This document shows, in pieces, positions 56,309-63,813 of a DNA stretch of 64,000 nt. Source of the stretch: an uncultured Oscillospiraceae bacterium. GTDB taxonomy: Bacteria > Bacillota > Clostridia > Oscillospirales > Oscillospiraceae. The stretch is from positions 45,522-109,521 of the forward strand of contig CANQRQ010000006.1 of NCBI GenBank assembly GCA_947626315.1, given 5' to 3'. The stretch's first letter is position 1; each line of letters opens with the position of its first letter. A program made the translations under genes and the position numbers. The notes under the pieces were generated by a model, which saw only the letters and a list, made by a program, of their open reading frames with translations, was not told the DNA's origin and made no database searches.

Positions 56309-56337
56309 TTGACCGGCCGCCCGAAATGGGTTACAAT
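56309..56337 (+). promoter_or_regulatory. Promoter of the SnoaL-like gene
   Basis: -35 TTGACC (56309-56314), 17-bp spacer, -10 TACAAT (56332-56337). Confidence 0.75.
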
Positions 56338-56364
56338 AGAAGAAAAAACAGGAGGGACCACCCA

Positions 56365-56877
56365 ATGACCGATTTGGAAAAACTGCTGGCGAAAGAGGAG
56401 ATCCGGGACCAGATCTACACCTATTGCCGGGCCCTGGACCGGATCGACAACGAACTGGGCTATTCCGTATTTGCCGAGGACGCGAAGGTGGACTACGGCC
56501 CCACCTACAAGGGGACCGGCTGGGGCTTTATCGACATGATGCTCAAGATGCACCGCAAGATGGTCTCCACCCACCACATGATGACCAATGTCCTCATCAA
56601 GCTCAGCGAGGACGGGACCCGGGCCGCCAGCGAGACCTACATGTACGCCGCCTGCAAGTACAAGAACAAGGCCGGAAAGGCCACCTTCACCGTGGAGGCC
56701 CGCTGCCGCGATATTGACAAGTGGGAGAAGCGGGATGGGAAATGGCTCATCGTGGAGCGCGTCGTTGCCGGGGACAACAGCTTTATCATCCCCGCCCCCC
56801 AGTACACGGAGGACTACAACAATGGCCGGGACAAGACGGAGGACCCCTCCGACCGCTTCTTTGCCTCCCTCACCTAA
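56365..56877 (+). CDS. SnoaL-like (NTF2-fold) protein
   Basis: This 170-residue cone-shaped alpha+beta-barrel protein starts MTDLEKLLAKEEIRDQIYTYCRALDR and continues with DAKVDYGPTYKGTGWGF, STHHMMTNVLIKLSEDG and DKWEKRDGKWLIVERV, the pattern of SnoaL_4 domains. Members are dehydratases, isomerases or ligand binders (steroid-, polyketide- or aromatic-type substrates). It has its own promoter and AGGAGGGA ribosome site. Substrate unknown; it neighbours a catabolic-looking region. Confidence 0.85.
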   Translation: MTDLEKLLAKEEIRDQIYTYCRALDRIDNELGYSVFAEDAKVDYGPTYKGTGWGFIDMMLKMHRKMVSTHHMMTNVLIKLSEDGTRAASETYMYAACKYKNKAGKATFTVEARCRDIDKWEKRDGKWLIVERVVAGDNSFIIPAPQYTEDYNNGRDKTEDPSDRFFASLT

Positions 56878-56905
56878 GCGCAGCAAAAAACACCTGAACG
56901 GCTGA

Positions 56906-56964
56906 TATGCTCCCCCTATAGAGGACAGTGAAAAGGAAAACACTGTCGAGACAGGGGGAGCATA
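56906..56964. repeat. Long two-part inverted repeat
   Basis: TATGCTCCCCCT (56906-56917) pairs with AGGGGGAGCATA (56953-56964), and GACAGTG (56924-56930) with CACTGTC (56941-56947), with an A-rich loop. It may be a terminator for the SnoaL gene or the relic of a mobile element. The rest of 56878-57152 shows nothing identifiable. Confidence 0.5.
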
Positions 56965-57152
56965 CTTATACAGGAAGGACCGAAACAAGATACCGATCCT
57001 TATTTGAAAGATGCTTCAAGTATTTTCTAAAAAGTTATTTTCGTACCGAGGAAGTAAAATGTGATTCTTGTCGGTAAGTATCCGTGTAAGGCTCGTAAAT
57101 TTCAAGCAAAATCTGTACATCTATGAGAAGAGCCAAAAGAAAGGAGTATTTT

Positions 57153-57596
57153 ATGGACATCAACAAGCTGATCGAACAGGAAAAAGCCCGGCAGGAGGCG
57201 GAGTTTCAAGCCAAGATCGAGGCGTCAAGAGCGCCGAACGTGGATGTGCGGGACTTCTTCACAGACGAGGAGCTGGCCCGCATTTTAGCGGATGACCATT
57301 TCCAAGGCCGTGTTGCGGAACTGTCAAAGGTCAAGCGGTATGAGGAGCTGCGCAAGGCGGCGAACTGGATATTCGTCAACTGCATCGACTGCTCTAAGCT
57401 GGATGTAGAGTCGGTATCATCCGGTAATCGGAACGTCGGTATCACCCTGTCTCTCCACCGCTTTTCCTCCTTCAGCGGGGAGGCTATGAAGATGCTCCGG
57501 GTAATGTTCACCCTGGCCGACAGTGTGTACTTCTCCGCCATCAAGGAGGATGAGCCGCTCCTGTCCTTCTCTGTCATGGGCGTATGGGCAGAATAA
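57153..57596 (+). CDS. Hypothetical protein
   Basis: This 147-residue soluble protein starts MDINKLIEQEKARQEAEFQAKIEASR, a charged coiled-coil-like N-terminus (residues 1-30). A mixed alpha/beta part follows (FFTDEELARILADDHFQGR; NWIFVNCIDCSKLDVES). A strong AAAGGAG lies 7 nt before ATG 57153. I do not recognise the family. Its base composition is lower in GC than the core genes, and it lies in a mosaic region with recombinase relics. Confidence 0.65.
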   Translation: MDINKLIEQEKARQEAEFQAKIEASRAPNVDVRDFFTDEELARILADDHFQGRVAELSKVKRYEELRKAANWIFVNCIDCSKLDVESVSSGNRNVGITLSLHRFSSFSGEAMKMLRVMFTLADSVYFSAIKEDEPLLSFSVMGVWAE

Positions 57597-57711
57597 AGGC
57601 AAAATTCAAAAATCCTGTCAATTTGACAAACGTTTTTTGAAGTAAAACAATTTCATAGTGACTCTTTTCTGCAAGAAAACGATGATCTGACCCACGAAGA
57701 GGCATGAAGCA

Positions 57712-57754
57712 TAAATCTGCACCGGCGTTGAACAACCGGTGCAGATTTTTTCTT
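57712..57754. terminator. Terminator between convergent genes
   Basis: AAATCTGCACCGG-CGTTGAACAA-CCGGTGCAGATTT followed by TTTCTT; it lies just beyond the FMN reductase stop. Confidence 0.85.
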
Positions 57755-58301
57755 ATTGGATGGACCTCCCCAATTCGTAGGCGTCTGTCAGTTCCTTTTT
57801 GCCGGCGATATCGCCAGGCTGGGTCACATAGCCGCACAGCACCTTACCGATGCTCTGCCAGCCCATGTGCTTTTCCAGACGGTCATACCAGTGTTCGCTC
57901 TCCTCAAAGCCCGCGCCCTCTGCGGCCATGAGCAGTACGCTCTGCTTTTTGGGGTTCCTGGTGTGAGGGTCGCACTCGGCTATGGCGAACAAGCGGTCAA
58001 AGGCGTTCTTCAGGAAACCGGAAATGAACCAATAGTACAGCGGCGAGGCCAGGACCACCACGTCCGCCTCCCGGTAGGCGGGATAGATCTTCTCCATGTC
58101 GTCCCGCTGGACGCAGGGGTGCGCCTCATCCTTGCCGCCTTGCCAGCAGCCCAGACAGCCGTTGATCCGCATCGTAGAGAGCGAAAACTCCGTGACCTGA
58201 TGGCCTGCCTCCTGAGCGCCCTTGGCAAAGGCCGATGTCAGGGCGGAGGTGTTGCCGTTCCTGCGGGGGCTCCCGTTTAGAATGATAATCTTCTTTCCCA
58301 T
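57753..58301 (-). CDS. NAD(P)H-dependent FMN reductase / flavodoxin-fold protein
   Basis: This 182-residue flavodoxin-fold protein has the FMN phosphate loop LNGSPRRNGNTSALT near residue 8, CLGCWQGG near 50 and SPLYYWFISGFLKNAFDRL near 86-105. It belongs to the iron-sulfur flavoprotein/FMN-reductase group but lacks the complete four-Cys cluster motif. ATG 58301 follows TATAGGAGG. It probably supplies reduced flavin or reduces quinones or nitro-compounds. Confidence 0.88.
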   Translation of the reverse strand: MGKKIIILNGSPRRNGNTSALTSAFAKGAQEAGHQVTEFSLSTMRINGCLGCWQGGKDEAHPCVQRDDMEKIYPAYREADVVVLASPLYYWFISGFLKNAFDRLFAIAECDPHTRNPKKQSVLLMAAEGAGFEESEHWYDRLEKHMGWQSIGKVLCGYVTQPGDIAGKKELTDAYELGRSIQ

Positions 58302-58360
58302 GGGTATCCTCCTATAAAGCTCAAAGATGGCCTGGAATTACCTTTTTCCATCGTTGTTTT

Positions 58361-58399
58361 ATCATTATACCATACCCGCGAAGCGGGGATGGTATAATA
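58361..58399. promoter_or_regulatory. Palindrome carrying outward -10 elements
   Basis: ATTATACCATaCCCGC-GAA-GCGGGgATGGTATAAT is nearly perfectly symmetrical and places a TATAAT at each end, facing both the FMN reductase gene and the plus strand. Confidence 0.5.
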
Positions 58400-58478
58400 T
58401 AGCCATGTTTTTCGGTTGCCGCGCGAGCGGCGAGAAAAGCGGCTTTTAAAATATAATAGCTGCAATGCAGCTATTATA
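58400..58478 (+). repeat. Two-hairpin structured repeat, copy 2
   Basis: Homologous to 18590-18674 in reverse orientation. The core reads GCCATGTTTTTCGGTTGCCGC then GCGA-GCGGCGAGAAAA, followed by TATAATAGCTGC / GCAGCTATTATA. Differences between the copies keep the stems paired (CCGC/GCGG changes to CTGC/GCAG). Confidence 0.6.
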
Positions 58479-58644
58479 CCATGCACAAAAGGAGAAACAA
58501 GTACGCACTTTTGAGAAAGAAACTGGCTTGTAGGTAAGATAGCGCAGCCTGAAGTTCCGGGCACTCTCCTAAAGGTACGTTTATCCTGCCATATTTGGGG
58601 CTCTTCAAACGTCCGACTCATTGTGGGCTGGCTGGAGTATGGTC

Positions 58645-58725
58645 AGAGGGACCGACGCGGCCACCGTTGCCGGTCTCCTGGGCCACTCCCAGCCCAGCGC
58701 CACCCTGGGCACCTATAATGATTAA
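58645..58725 (+). pseudogene. Tyrosine recombinase (integrase) C-terminal remnant
   Basis: The frame from 58651 reads TDAATVAGLLGHSQPSATLGTY followed by ND and a stop, the C-terminal box of phage/ICE integrases with the LGHS histidine and the final catalytic Tyr. Upstream sequence does not extend the homology. The remaining intergenic sequence 58479-58802 holds nothing else recognisable. Confidence 0.7.
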
Positions 58726-58802
58726 ATGCTGGCGAAACGCCAAAAAGTGTTTTGCCATATATTCATTTGTTGTTCTTGCTATTCACGGTCCGCGATTTTT
58801 TA

Positions 58803-58831
58803 TTGAAAAATGGATATCAGGAAGATATAAT
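58803..58831 (+). promoter_or_regulatory. Promoter of the TetR gene
   Basis: -35 TTGAAA (58803-58808), 17-bp spacer, -10 TATAAT (58826-58831). Confidence 0.75.
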
Positions 58832-58864
58832 GAAAATATACAATCAATTTTAACGGAGCGAAGT

Positions 58865-59512
58865 ATGAGACTGACAGAAGAAGGCGTCCGCATCCAACGG
58901 GAAACCATTCTAAGGGCTGCGTTTGAAGTATTCGCCACAGTGGGCTATTCGGCCACAAAGATGGAGACCATTTCCAAAAAAGCAAATATTTCCCGCTCTC
59001 CCCTGTATTATTATTTTAATAGCAAGCTGGAGCTGTTTACCCAGGTATGCACCCTGTATTTTGCGTTCTATCTGGATAAAATGGACCGTATGGCCGAAGA
59101 GCAGCCGGAGCAGAGCATCTACTCCCGCTATTACCACCTGTTCCTGGAGTCCAGGGAACCCAGCTATTCCTTTGGCAACCAGCTTTCCAATCAGATCCTG
59201 CAAGGAGGCGAGGAACTTGCGGAACTGAAAAAGCTCCATCAAAAATACTGGGAGACGCTCCGTGAAAAAGACCGTGAAGCCCTGTTGCGCGCCCAGGCCC
59301 GAAAGGAGATCCGCGAGGACGCAGACTTGGACGCGCTGCTGAACTTTTATTACACAGTGTATCACGGTCTGCGGGCCCTGAAGCTTCAGGAGGAACTGGC
59401 GGATTACTCCAAACTGGAGGCTTTATGCTATAACGCCGTGCGGATGATGGAAAGCCTATATGCACCGCCAGAGTGGCCGGCAGACCGGTTTCGGGACAGC
59501 CAACACGGATAA
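58865..59512 (+). CDS. TetR-family transcriptional regulator
   Basis: This 215-residue regulator has the N-terminal helix-turn-helix ETILRAAFEVFATVGYSATKMETISKKANISRSPLYYYFNSKLELF (about residues 13-60) and a helical ligand-binding domain. The ATG at 58865 is preceded by GGAGC. It lies upstream of and parallel to the old-yellow-enzyme/amidohydrolase pair. A palindrome over the downstream promoter (59645-59670) could be its operator. Confidence 0.88.
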   Translation: MRLTEEGVRIQRETILRAAFEVFATVGYSATKMETISKKANISRSPLYYYFNSKLELFTQVCTLYFAFYLDKMDRMAEEQPEQSIYSRYYHLFLESREPSYSFGNQLSNQILQGGEELAELKKLHQKYWETLREKDREALLRAQARKEIREDADLDALLNFYYTVYHGLRALKLQEELADYSKLEALCYNAVRMMESLYAPPEWPADRFRDSQHG

Positions 59513-59531
59513 ACAATATAAGGGAACCAAT

Positions 59532-59562
59532 AGCGATTTGACGATTCGTCAAATCGCCATAT
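59532..59562 (+). terminator. Terminator/palindrome after tetR
   Basis: GCGATTTGACGA-T-TCGTCAAATCGC, 12-bp arms, followed by a T-rich stretch. Confidence 0.65.
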
Positions 59563-59609
59563 TTTTATCAGACGTTTTTGTACGATTATACGAAAGTATT
59601 TGTTCCCTA

Positions 59610-59670
59610 TTGACAAGGCGTTCACAAAGGAGTATTTTGTGTGCAAAGAAACAGACGAGTTCGTTTCTTT
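59610..59670 (+). promoter_or_regulatory. Promoter and candidate TetR operator of the catabolic pair
   Basis: -35 TTGACA (59610-59615), 17-bp spacer, -10 TATTTT (59633-59638), then AAAGAAAC-N10-GTTTCTTT (59645-59652 with 59663-59670) between the start site and the AGGAGG ribosome site. Confidence 0.6.
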
Positions 59671-59706
59671 TTTTGCGAATCAAAAAGATCACATAGGAGG
59701 TTGTTT

Positions 59707-61602
59707 ATGGCAGTTCAATATCCCCTTTTATTCTCTCCCCTGCGCATCGGAAACGTGACGGTCAAAAACCGCGTCGTATCCGGCCCGATGAACACAGCCT
59801 ACACCAGCATCGACGGGACCCTGACTCCCCGGCAGATCGCGTATTATATGGAGCGCGTCCGCGGCGGGGTCGGAATCCTCACGGTGGAGGCAGCGGCGAT
59901 GGATTGGCCTTACGGGAAAGGCGGCCGCCGGCAGCCCCGGATGAACGATCCCTGTGTCACGCCGGAATATTCCGATTTTATCCCCTCCGCCCACGCCTTT
60001 GGGTGCAAGGTCCTGTGCCAGCTGAACCACTTGGGCTTTCGTACCAACCGGTATCTCAACGGAGGGATGGAAAACCTGACGGCCTCCGCTTTCAGCGTCT
60101 ATTCGGAGGAATACCCAGCCAGAGAGCTGACCAAGTGGGAGATCCAGGAGCTGGTCCACAAATTCGGCTTCTGCGCGGGCATCGCCATGGAGGCGGATTT
60201 TGACGGCGTGGAGATTCACGCGGCCCACGAATATCTGTTTAACCAGTTCCTCAGCCCGCTGACCAATCACCGCAAGGACGAATACGGCGGCTGTCTGGAG
60301 AACCGGGCCCGCTTCCTGGTGGATACCATCAAGGAAGTCCACCGCGTCATCGGTCCGGGTAAGATCCTCAGTGTACGTATCCCCGTGTCTGACTGGAGAG
60401 AGGGCGGCATCGATGTGGAGATGGGCGCCATGATCGGCAAGCTGTGCGAGGACGCCGGCGCGGACATGCTCAGCTGCACCACGGGCTTTTCGGAGAGCAA
60501 GGATCAGTGCTTTGAAGCCGAATTCAGCGAAGAGGGCGACCGCATCTTCTTCGGCAAAGCGGTGAAACAGCTGTGCAAGAAAGCGAAGGTCGCCGTTGTC
60601 GGCAAGATCCGCGACCCGCAGATGGCCGAGGATGCTCTGGCGGACGGCAGCGCGGACCTGATCATCGGTTCCCGCACCCATCTGGCCGACCCCTATTGGA
60701 CGATGAAAGCGCAGATGGGGAAGACAGATGAGATCCGCAAATGTATGAGCTGTCTGGAGTGCTTCAAGCTGTTCCGTCCCGGCGCTCACAATATGCGCTG
60801 CGCCATCAACCCCTTTGCCGGATTTGAGCTGACCGCCACAGAACACAACGTGCCCAAAGCGCCGAATCCCAAGAAGGTCCTGATCGTCGGCGGCGGCGTG
60901 GGCGGCATGCAGGCCGCCATTTTGGCGAAAAAGCGCGGCCATGAGGTCAAGCTGGTAGAGGCCTCCGACCATCTGGGCGGCCATATGAAACTGGCCGGCA
61001 CTCCCCTCTTCAAAACCAGCCTGATCCGTGCCATGAACTGGTTCATCGCCGAGGTAGACCGCTTGGGGATCAACGTGGCCTTGAACACAAAGGCAGATCT
61101 GGACTTCATTAAGGCCTGCGCCCCGGACGTGGCCATTCTGGCCATCGGCGCCGAGCCTGCCCGCCCGCCGGTGAAAGGGATCGAGAACACCGTGGACGTG
61201 TGGGATGTGCTGGCAGACCCTGCCAACGCGCCCGAAGGGAAAGAGATCGTGGTTCTGGGCGGCGGCACCGTAGGCTGCGAATGTGCGGAATTTCTGGCCT
61301 TTCGCGGCAATCACCTGTCCGTCATTGAGCTGATGCCGGAGCTGTGCCGGGATCAGGAGCAGGAGCACAAGGACCATCTGATGAAGGAACTGAAGGAGCG
61401 GGATACCGCCCTGCTCACCAGCTGCGCCGCTCAGGAGATCGGCCCGGACTATGTGACCTACCGCGCCGCCGATGGAGAAGTCAAGACGATCCATGGCGAC
61501 CTGGTGATCTGCGCTACGGGCCAGCGTCCGCTGCATCCCGACTGGGTTAACGAACTGCGCAGCGAGGGCATCTATTGTAACCATGGAAAAAAGGATCATT
61601 GA
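59707..61602 (+). CDS. Old-yellow-enzyme-type NADH:flavin oxidoreductase (BaiCD/dienoyl-CoA reductase family), short C-terminus
   Basis: This 631-residue enzyme has an FMN TIM barrel (PLLFSPLRIGNVTVKNRVV; GVEIHAAHEYLFNQFLSP). Fe-S ligand cysteines follow in KCMSCLECFK and the Cys before INPFAG. Then comes an FAD/NAD domain (VLIVGGGVGGMQAAILAKKRG; VVLGGGTVGCECAEFLAFRG). Relatives reduce activated C=C bonds (bile acids, enoates, flavones). The protein stops soon after LVICATGQRPLHPDW and lacks the usual final GD-containing FAD segment of about 40 residues. The downstream amidohydrolase gene begins inside its end. Confidence 0.87.
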   Translation: MAVQYPLLFSPLRIGNVTVKNRVVSGPMNTAYTSIDGTLTPRQIAYYMERVRGGVGILTVEAAAMDWPYGKGGRRQPRMNDPCVTPEYSDFIPSAHAFGCKVLCQLNHLGFRTNRYLNGGMENLTASAFSVYSEEYPARELTKWEIQELVHKFGFCAGIAMEADFDGVEIHAAHEYLFNQFLSPLTNHRKDEYGGCLENRARFLVDTIKEVHRVIGPGKILSVRIPVSDWREGGIDVEMGAMIGKLCEDAGADMLSCTTGFSESKDQCFEAEFSEEGDRIFFGKAVKQLCKKAKVAVVGKIRDPQMAEDALADGSADLIIGSRTHLADPYWTMKAQMGKTDEIRKCMSCLECFKLFRPGAHNMRCAINPFAGFELTATEHNVPKAPNPKKVLIVGGGVGGMQAAILAKKRGHEVKLVEASDHLGGHMKLAGTPLFKTSLIRAMNWFIAEVDRLGINVALNTKADLDFIKACAPDVAILAIGAEPARPPVKGIENTVDVWDVLADPANAPEGKEIVVLGGGTVGCECAEFLAFRGNHLSVIELMPELCRDQEQEHKDHLMKELKERDTALLTSCAAQEIGPDYVTYRAADGEVKTIHGDLVICATGQRPLHPDWVNELRSEGIYCNHGKKDH

Positions 61603-62446
61603 CTTTCGCAACCGTCCACCCTTCGGTGATTTTCTGAAAGGCGATATGTATAACGGCTATGCACTGGAATACAACGCCCACTGGGGCGACGCCCCTTCCA
61701 AGCCTCTGCTGGAAAAGACCATGGAGTCCATGCTTGAGGAGATGGATGCCGACGACGTCCGCTACGGAGTAGCTGCTTCCCGTCCCTGGGCCGGCGTGTC
61801 CAATGAGAGCGTCTGCGAGATGGCAGAACAGTACCCCGACCGTTTTATCGCCCTGGCCGCCATCAACGGGGAGAATCCCTTTGTGAAGGGGATCGACGAT
61901 GCCATCGCCGTGGTGGACAAATTCATTCTCAACGGCCCCTGCAAGGGTCTGTGCCTGGAGCCCGGCTTCGTGCCCGACGTAAAATACAGCTGGCGTCCGG
62001 ATGACGAGCGGGTCTATCCTCTGTATGAGTACTGCCAGAAAAACCATGTGATGATCAACTATACCTGGGGCAACATCGGCGCGAAGAATTTCATCGAGCT
62101 GTATAAGCCTGAATACATTGACCGCGTCGCCGCCGACTTCCCCGATCTGGTCATGGTCCTGAACCACGCCGGTTGGCCCTATGTGATCGAGCACCTTGGG
62201 ATCGCCATCGCCCGCGAAAATGTTTACCTGGGCGTGGACGACGTGCTGATGCCCACAATGCCCGGATATGAACTGTTTGTCACCGCTACCAACCGGGCCC
62301 TGAAAGAAAAGATGATCTGGGGAAGCTGCTTCCCCAGAGGTCCTGGCCTGAAGGAAAATGTCCAGGCGATCCGGGATATGGGTGTCAGCGAGGAAGCTTT
62401 CCCGTATCTGATGTGGCTCAATGCCGAAAAGGTCCTTGGCCTGTAA
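61583..62446 (+). CDS. Amidohydrolase-2 family (ACMSD-like) protein
   Basis: This 287-residue TIM-barrel protein belongs to the amidohydrolase_2 family, which includes ACMSD and aromatic-acid decarboxylases. The visible segments are IIDFRNRPPFGDF, YPDRFIALAAINGENP, MVLNHAGWPYV (metal-site His) and IWGSCFPRGPG. The classical first motif HxH is replaced (DFRNR), so metal binding may be altered. The ATG lies inside the end of the upstream reductase gene with a poorly spaced ribosome site (GAGGG, 14 nt away). With the reductase it may degrade a dietary or aromatic compound (inference). Confidence 0.82.
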   Translation: MEKRIIDFRNRPPFGDFLKGDMYNGYALEYNAHWGDAPSKPLLEKTMESMLEEMDADDVRYGVAASRPWAGVSNESVCEMAEQYPDRFIALAAINGENPFVKGIDDAIAVVDKFILNGPCKGLCLEPGFVPDVKYSWRPDDERVYPLYEYCQKNHVMINYTWGNIGAKNFIELYKPEYIDRVAADFPDLVMVLNHAGWPYVIEHLGIAIARENVYLGVDDVLMPTMPGYELFVTATNRALKEKMIWGSCFPRGPGLKENVQAIRDMGVSEEAFPYLMWLNAEKVLGL

Positions 62447-62463
62447 ATTGCATTGACAGGTAA

Positions 62464-62509
62464 GCAAAAAACGTTATGGGTCCCGAATGGGGCTCATAAC
62501 GTTTTTTGC
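62464..62509 (+). terminator. Terminator after the amidohydrolase gene
   Basis: GCAAAAAACGTTATG pairs with CATAACGTTTTTTGC around an imperfect GGGTCCCG loop, with a T6 tract. Confidence 0.85.
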
Positions 62510-62518
62510 CGGGTTGAC

Positions 62519-62632
62519 TCGGCGTCAAGGGACCTCTGAAACGGATAGGTCCGCCCCAGTGCGGCCCTATTCATCGGGCATAGGTTCTTTTCCTTTTCCC
62601 AACGAAGCCCGCTCACGCTGGGCTTTCGTTGG
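62519..62632 (-). repeat. Structured repeat element, copy 2
   Basis: Homologous to 5595-5709. Reading minus: CCAACGAAAGCCCAGCGTGA then GCGGGCTTCGTTGG (hairpin with GTGA loop), linker GGAAAAGGAAAAGAACC, a second hairpin with ATAGG/CCTAT arms, and TTGACGCCGA. Arms differ from copy 1 in sequence but stay complementary. Confidence 0.6.
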
Positions 62633-62661
62633 ACCCTAACACCGCAGTTGCCCGATTCTTT

Positions 62662-63255
62662 TCAAAGTCCTCCGTTTCCGCCGAATTCACAGCCGTAGTT
62701 GTGGTGATGTCCGTAGTACCATCGCCCGTAACGGTAGCCGTAATGGGGCGGGCAGTGGGCGCAGTCCCCGTCGCAGCGGCCGCTGTGCGCTCTCTTTTTG
62801 CCGCCCAGAACTGCGTCCGCTACGAAGAAGCCCGCCAAGAAGCCCAAGAGTCCGGAGGACTTTTGGGGCGGTTCCTGTGCAGGCATCGCCTCGCCGGGCA
62901 AGAGGTAATCCACACGGTTTTCCCGCGCCAGAGCGCGGATCTGTTCGTCGTTCAAAAAGTCATACAGACAGTCCAGGTCATTCTCCGTATAGGGTGTGGA
63001 GTTGAGCCGGGCCAGCTCCGGGACAAATTCCGGCGGCACCATGTTACTCAGTTCGATGATCTGTTCCGGGGTGAACCGGACGCCGGAGCGGCCGGCTTTC
63101 CGCAGCAGCCGAGCCACGATCATCGCATCGGAAAATTCAGCGGCGATCTCCACGATCTCCTCCGCCGGTCCAAAGTCTGTCAGCCCGGACAATCGGCTGA
63201 TCTGTGTGCTCTCCGCCCAGTCGTAGAACCGGTCATAGTATTCCTCCCAGGTCAT
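62662..63255 (-). CDS. Hypothetical protein with Cys/His/Tyr-rich tail
   Basis: This 197-residue protein has an N-terminal helical domain (MTWEEYYDRFYDWAESTQISRLSGL; SDAMIVARLLRKAGRSG), a central segment (YTENDLDCLYDFLNDEQIRALAREN), a short hydrophobic stretch (LLGFLAGFFVADAVLGG, about 140-157), and a tail rich in Cys, His, Gly and Tyr (CDGDCAHCPPHYGYRYG; HHHNYGC). The tail could bind metal; family not recognised. A good ribosome site precedes ATG 63255. Confidence 0.7.
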   Translation of the reverse strand: MTWEEYYDRFYDWAESTQISRLSGLTDFGPAEEIVEIAAEFSDAMIVARLLRKAGRSGVRFTPEQIIELSNMVPPEFVPELARLNSTPYTENDLDCLYDFLNDEQIRALARENRVDYLLPGEAMPAQEPPQKSSGLLGFLAGFFVADAVLGGKKRAHSGRCDGDCAHCPPHYGYRYGRWYYGHHHNYGCEFGGNGGL

Positions 63256-63308
63256 AGAACTTCCCTCCTATCGCCTTGATTCTACTGCTTTTCCCGGTGA
63301 AAAGCAAT

Positions 63309-63584
63309 AAAGATCATCAAGCTGCTTTTCCCTTTCAGATATCCCATTATTTGCGACACGCTGTATTTGGGTGGAATGCTTATCAGCATATGTACATGAT
63401 CCTTACATAACTCTGCTTCTATGATCTCTACACCCTTTTACTGACACAGTTGCCTTAATATCTTGCCAATATCTTGTTTTATTTCCCCGTATATTACCAT
63501 TCTCCTATATTTTGGGGCAAACACTACATGGTATTGACATCTCCACATCGTATGTTCTAAGCTACTTATGTCTTTATCTTTCAC
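63309..63584 (-). pseudogene. IS200-family transposase tnpA, truncated and with internal stop
   Basis: From GTG 63584 the frame reads KDKDISSLEHTMWRCQYHVV, FAPKYRRMVIYGEI and KQDIGKILRQLCQ, a stop (TAA, 63438-63440) where Q or W/E occurs in intact copies, then KGVEIIEAELCKDHVHMLIS and GYLKGKSSLMIF. The HUH histidines are present, but sequence after SLMIF, including the catalytic Tyr, is missing. This is a dead remnant of a clostridial IS200. Confidence 0.9.
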
Positions 63585-63688
63585 GATTTAGACCTCCCTA
63601 TTCTTTTAGTTGTATGGTCGGCAAACCACTTCTAATCTAATAGGGAGTCCTTTTTTGTCTACTTTTTTCCTCGCTATAAGCTCTTCTT

Positions 63689-63711
63689 TCCCACTAGCAT
63701 AGCTAGTGGTT
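63689..63711. mobile_element. IS200 left-end hairpin remnant
   Basis: CCACTAGCATAGCTAGTGG lies upstream of the transposase remnant, at the place and of the type of the subterminal hairpin recognised by IS200 TnpA. Confidence 0.5.
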
Positions 63712-63730
63712 CTCTTTGCTACTCGCAGTA

Positions 63731-63768
63731 CAAAAAATCCCCAAAACCTCGCGGTTTTGGGGATTTTT
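63731..63768 (-). terminator. Terminator after the tRNA-Thr fragment
   Basis: AAAAAATCCCCAAAACC-TCGC-GGTTTTGGGGATTTTTT works in both directions. Confidence 0.9.
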
Positions 63769-63813
63769 TGGAGCTGCTGGGCAGATTCGAACTGCCGACC
63801 TCATCCTTACCAA
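63769..63813 (-). other. tRNA-Thr(GGT) 3'-half fragment (candidate attachment site)
   Basis: Reading minus: TTGGTAAGGATG (anticodon loop and 3' anticodon stem), GGTC, T-arm GGCAG-TTCGAATC-TGCC, acceptor CAGCAGC, T and CCA. The 5' half is absent: GAGCCG replaces the CATCC expected before the anticodon loop. Such displaced 3' halves mark the far end (attR) of elements integrated into tRNA genes. Confidence 0.8.
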
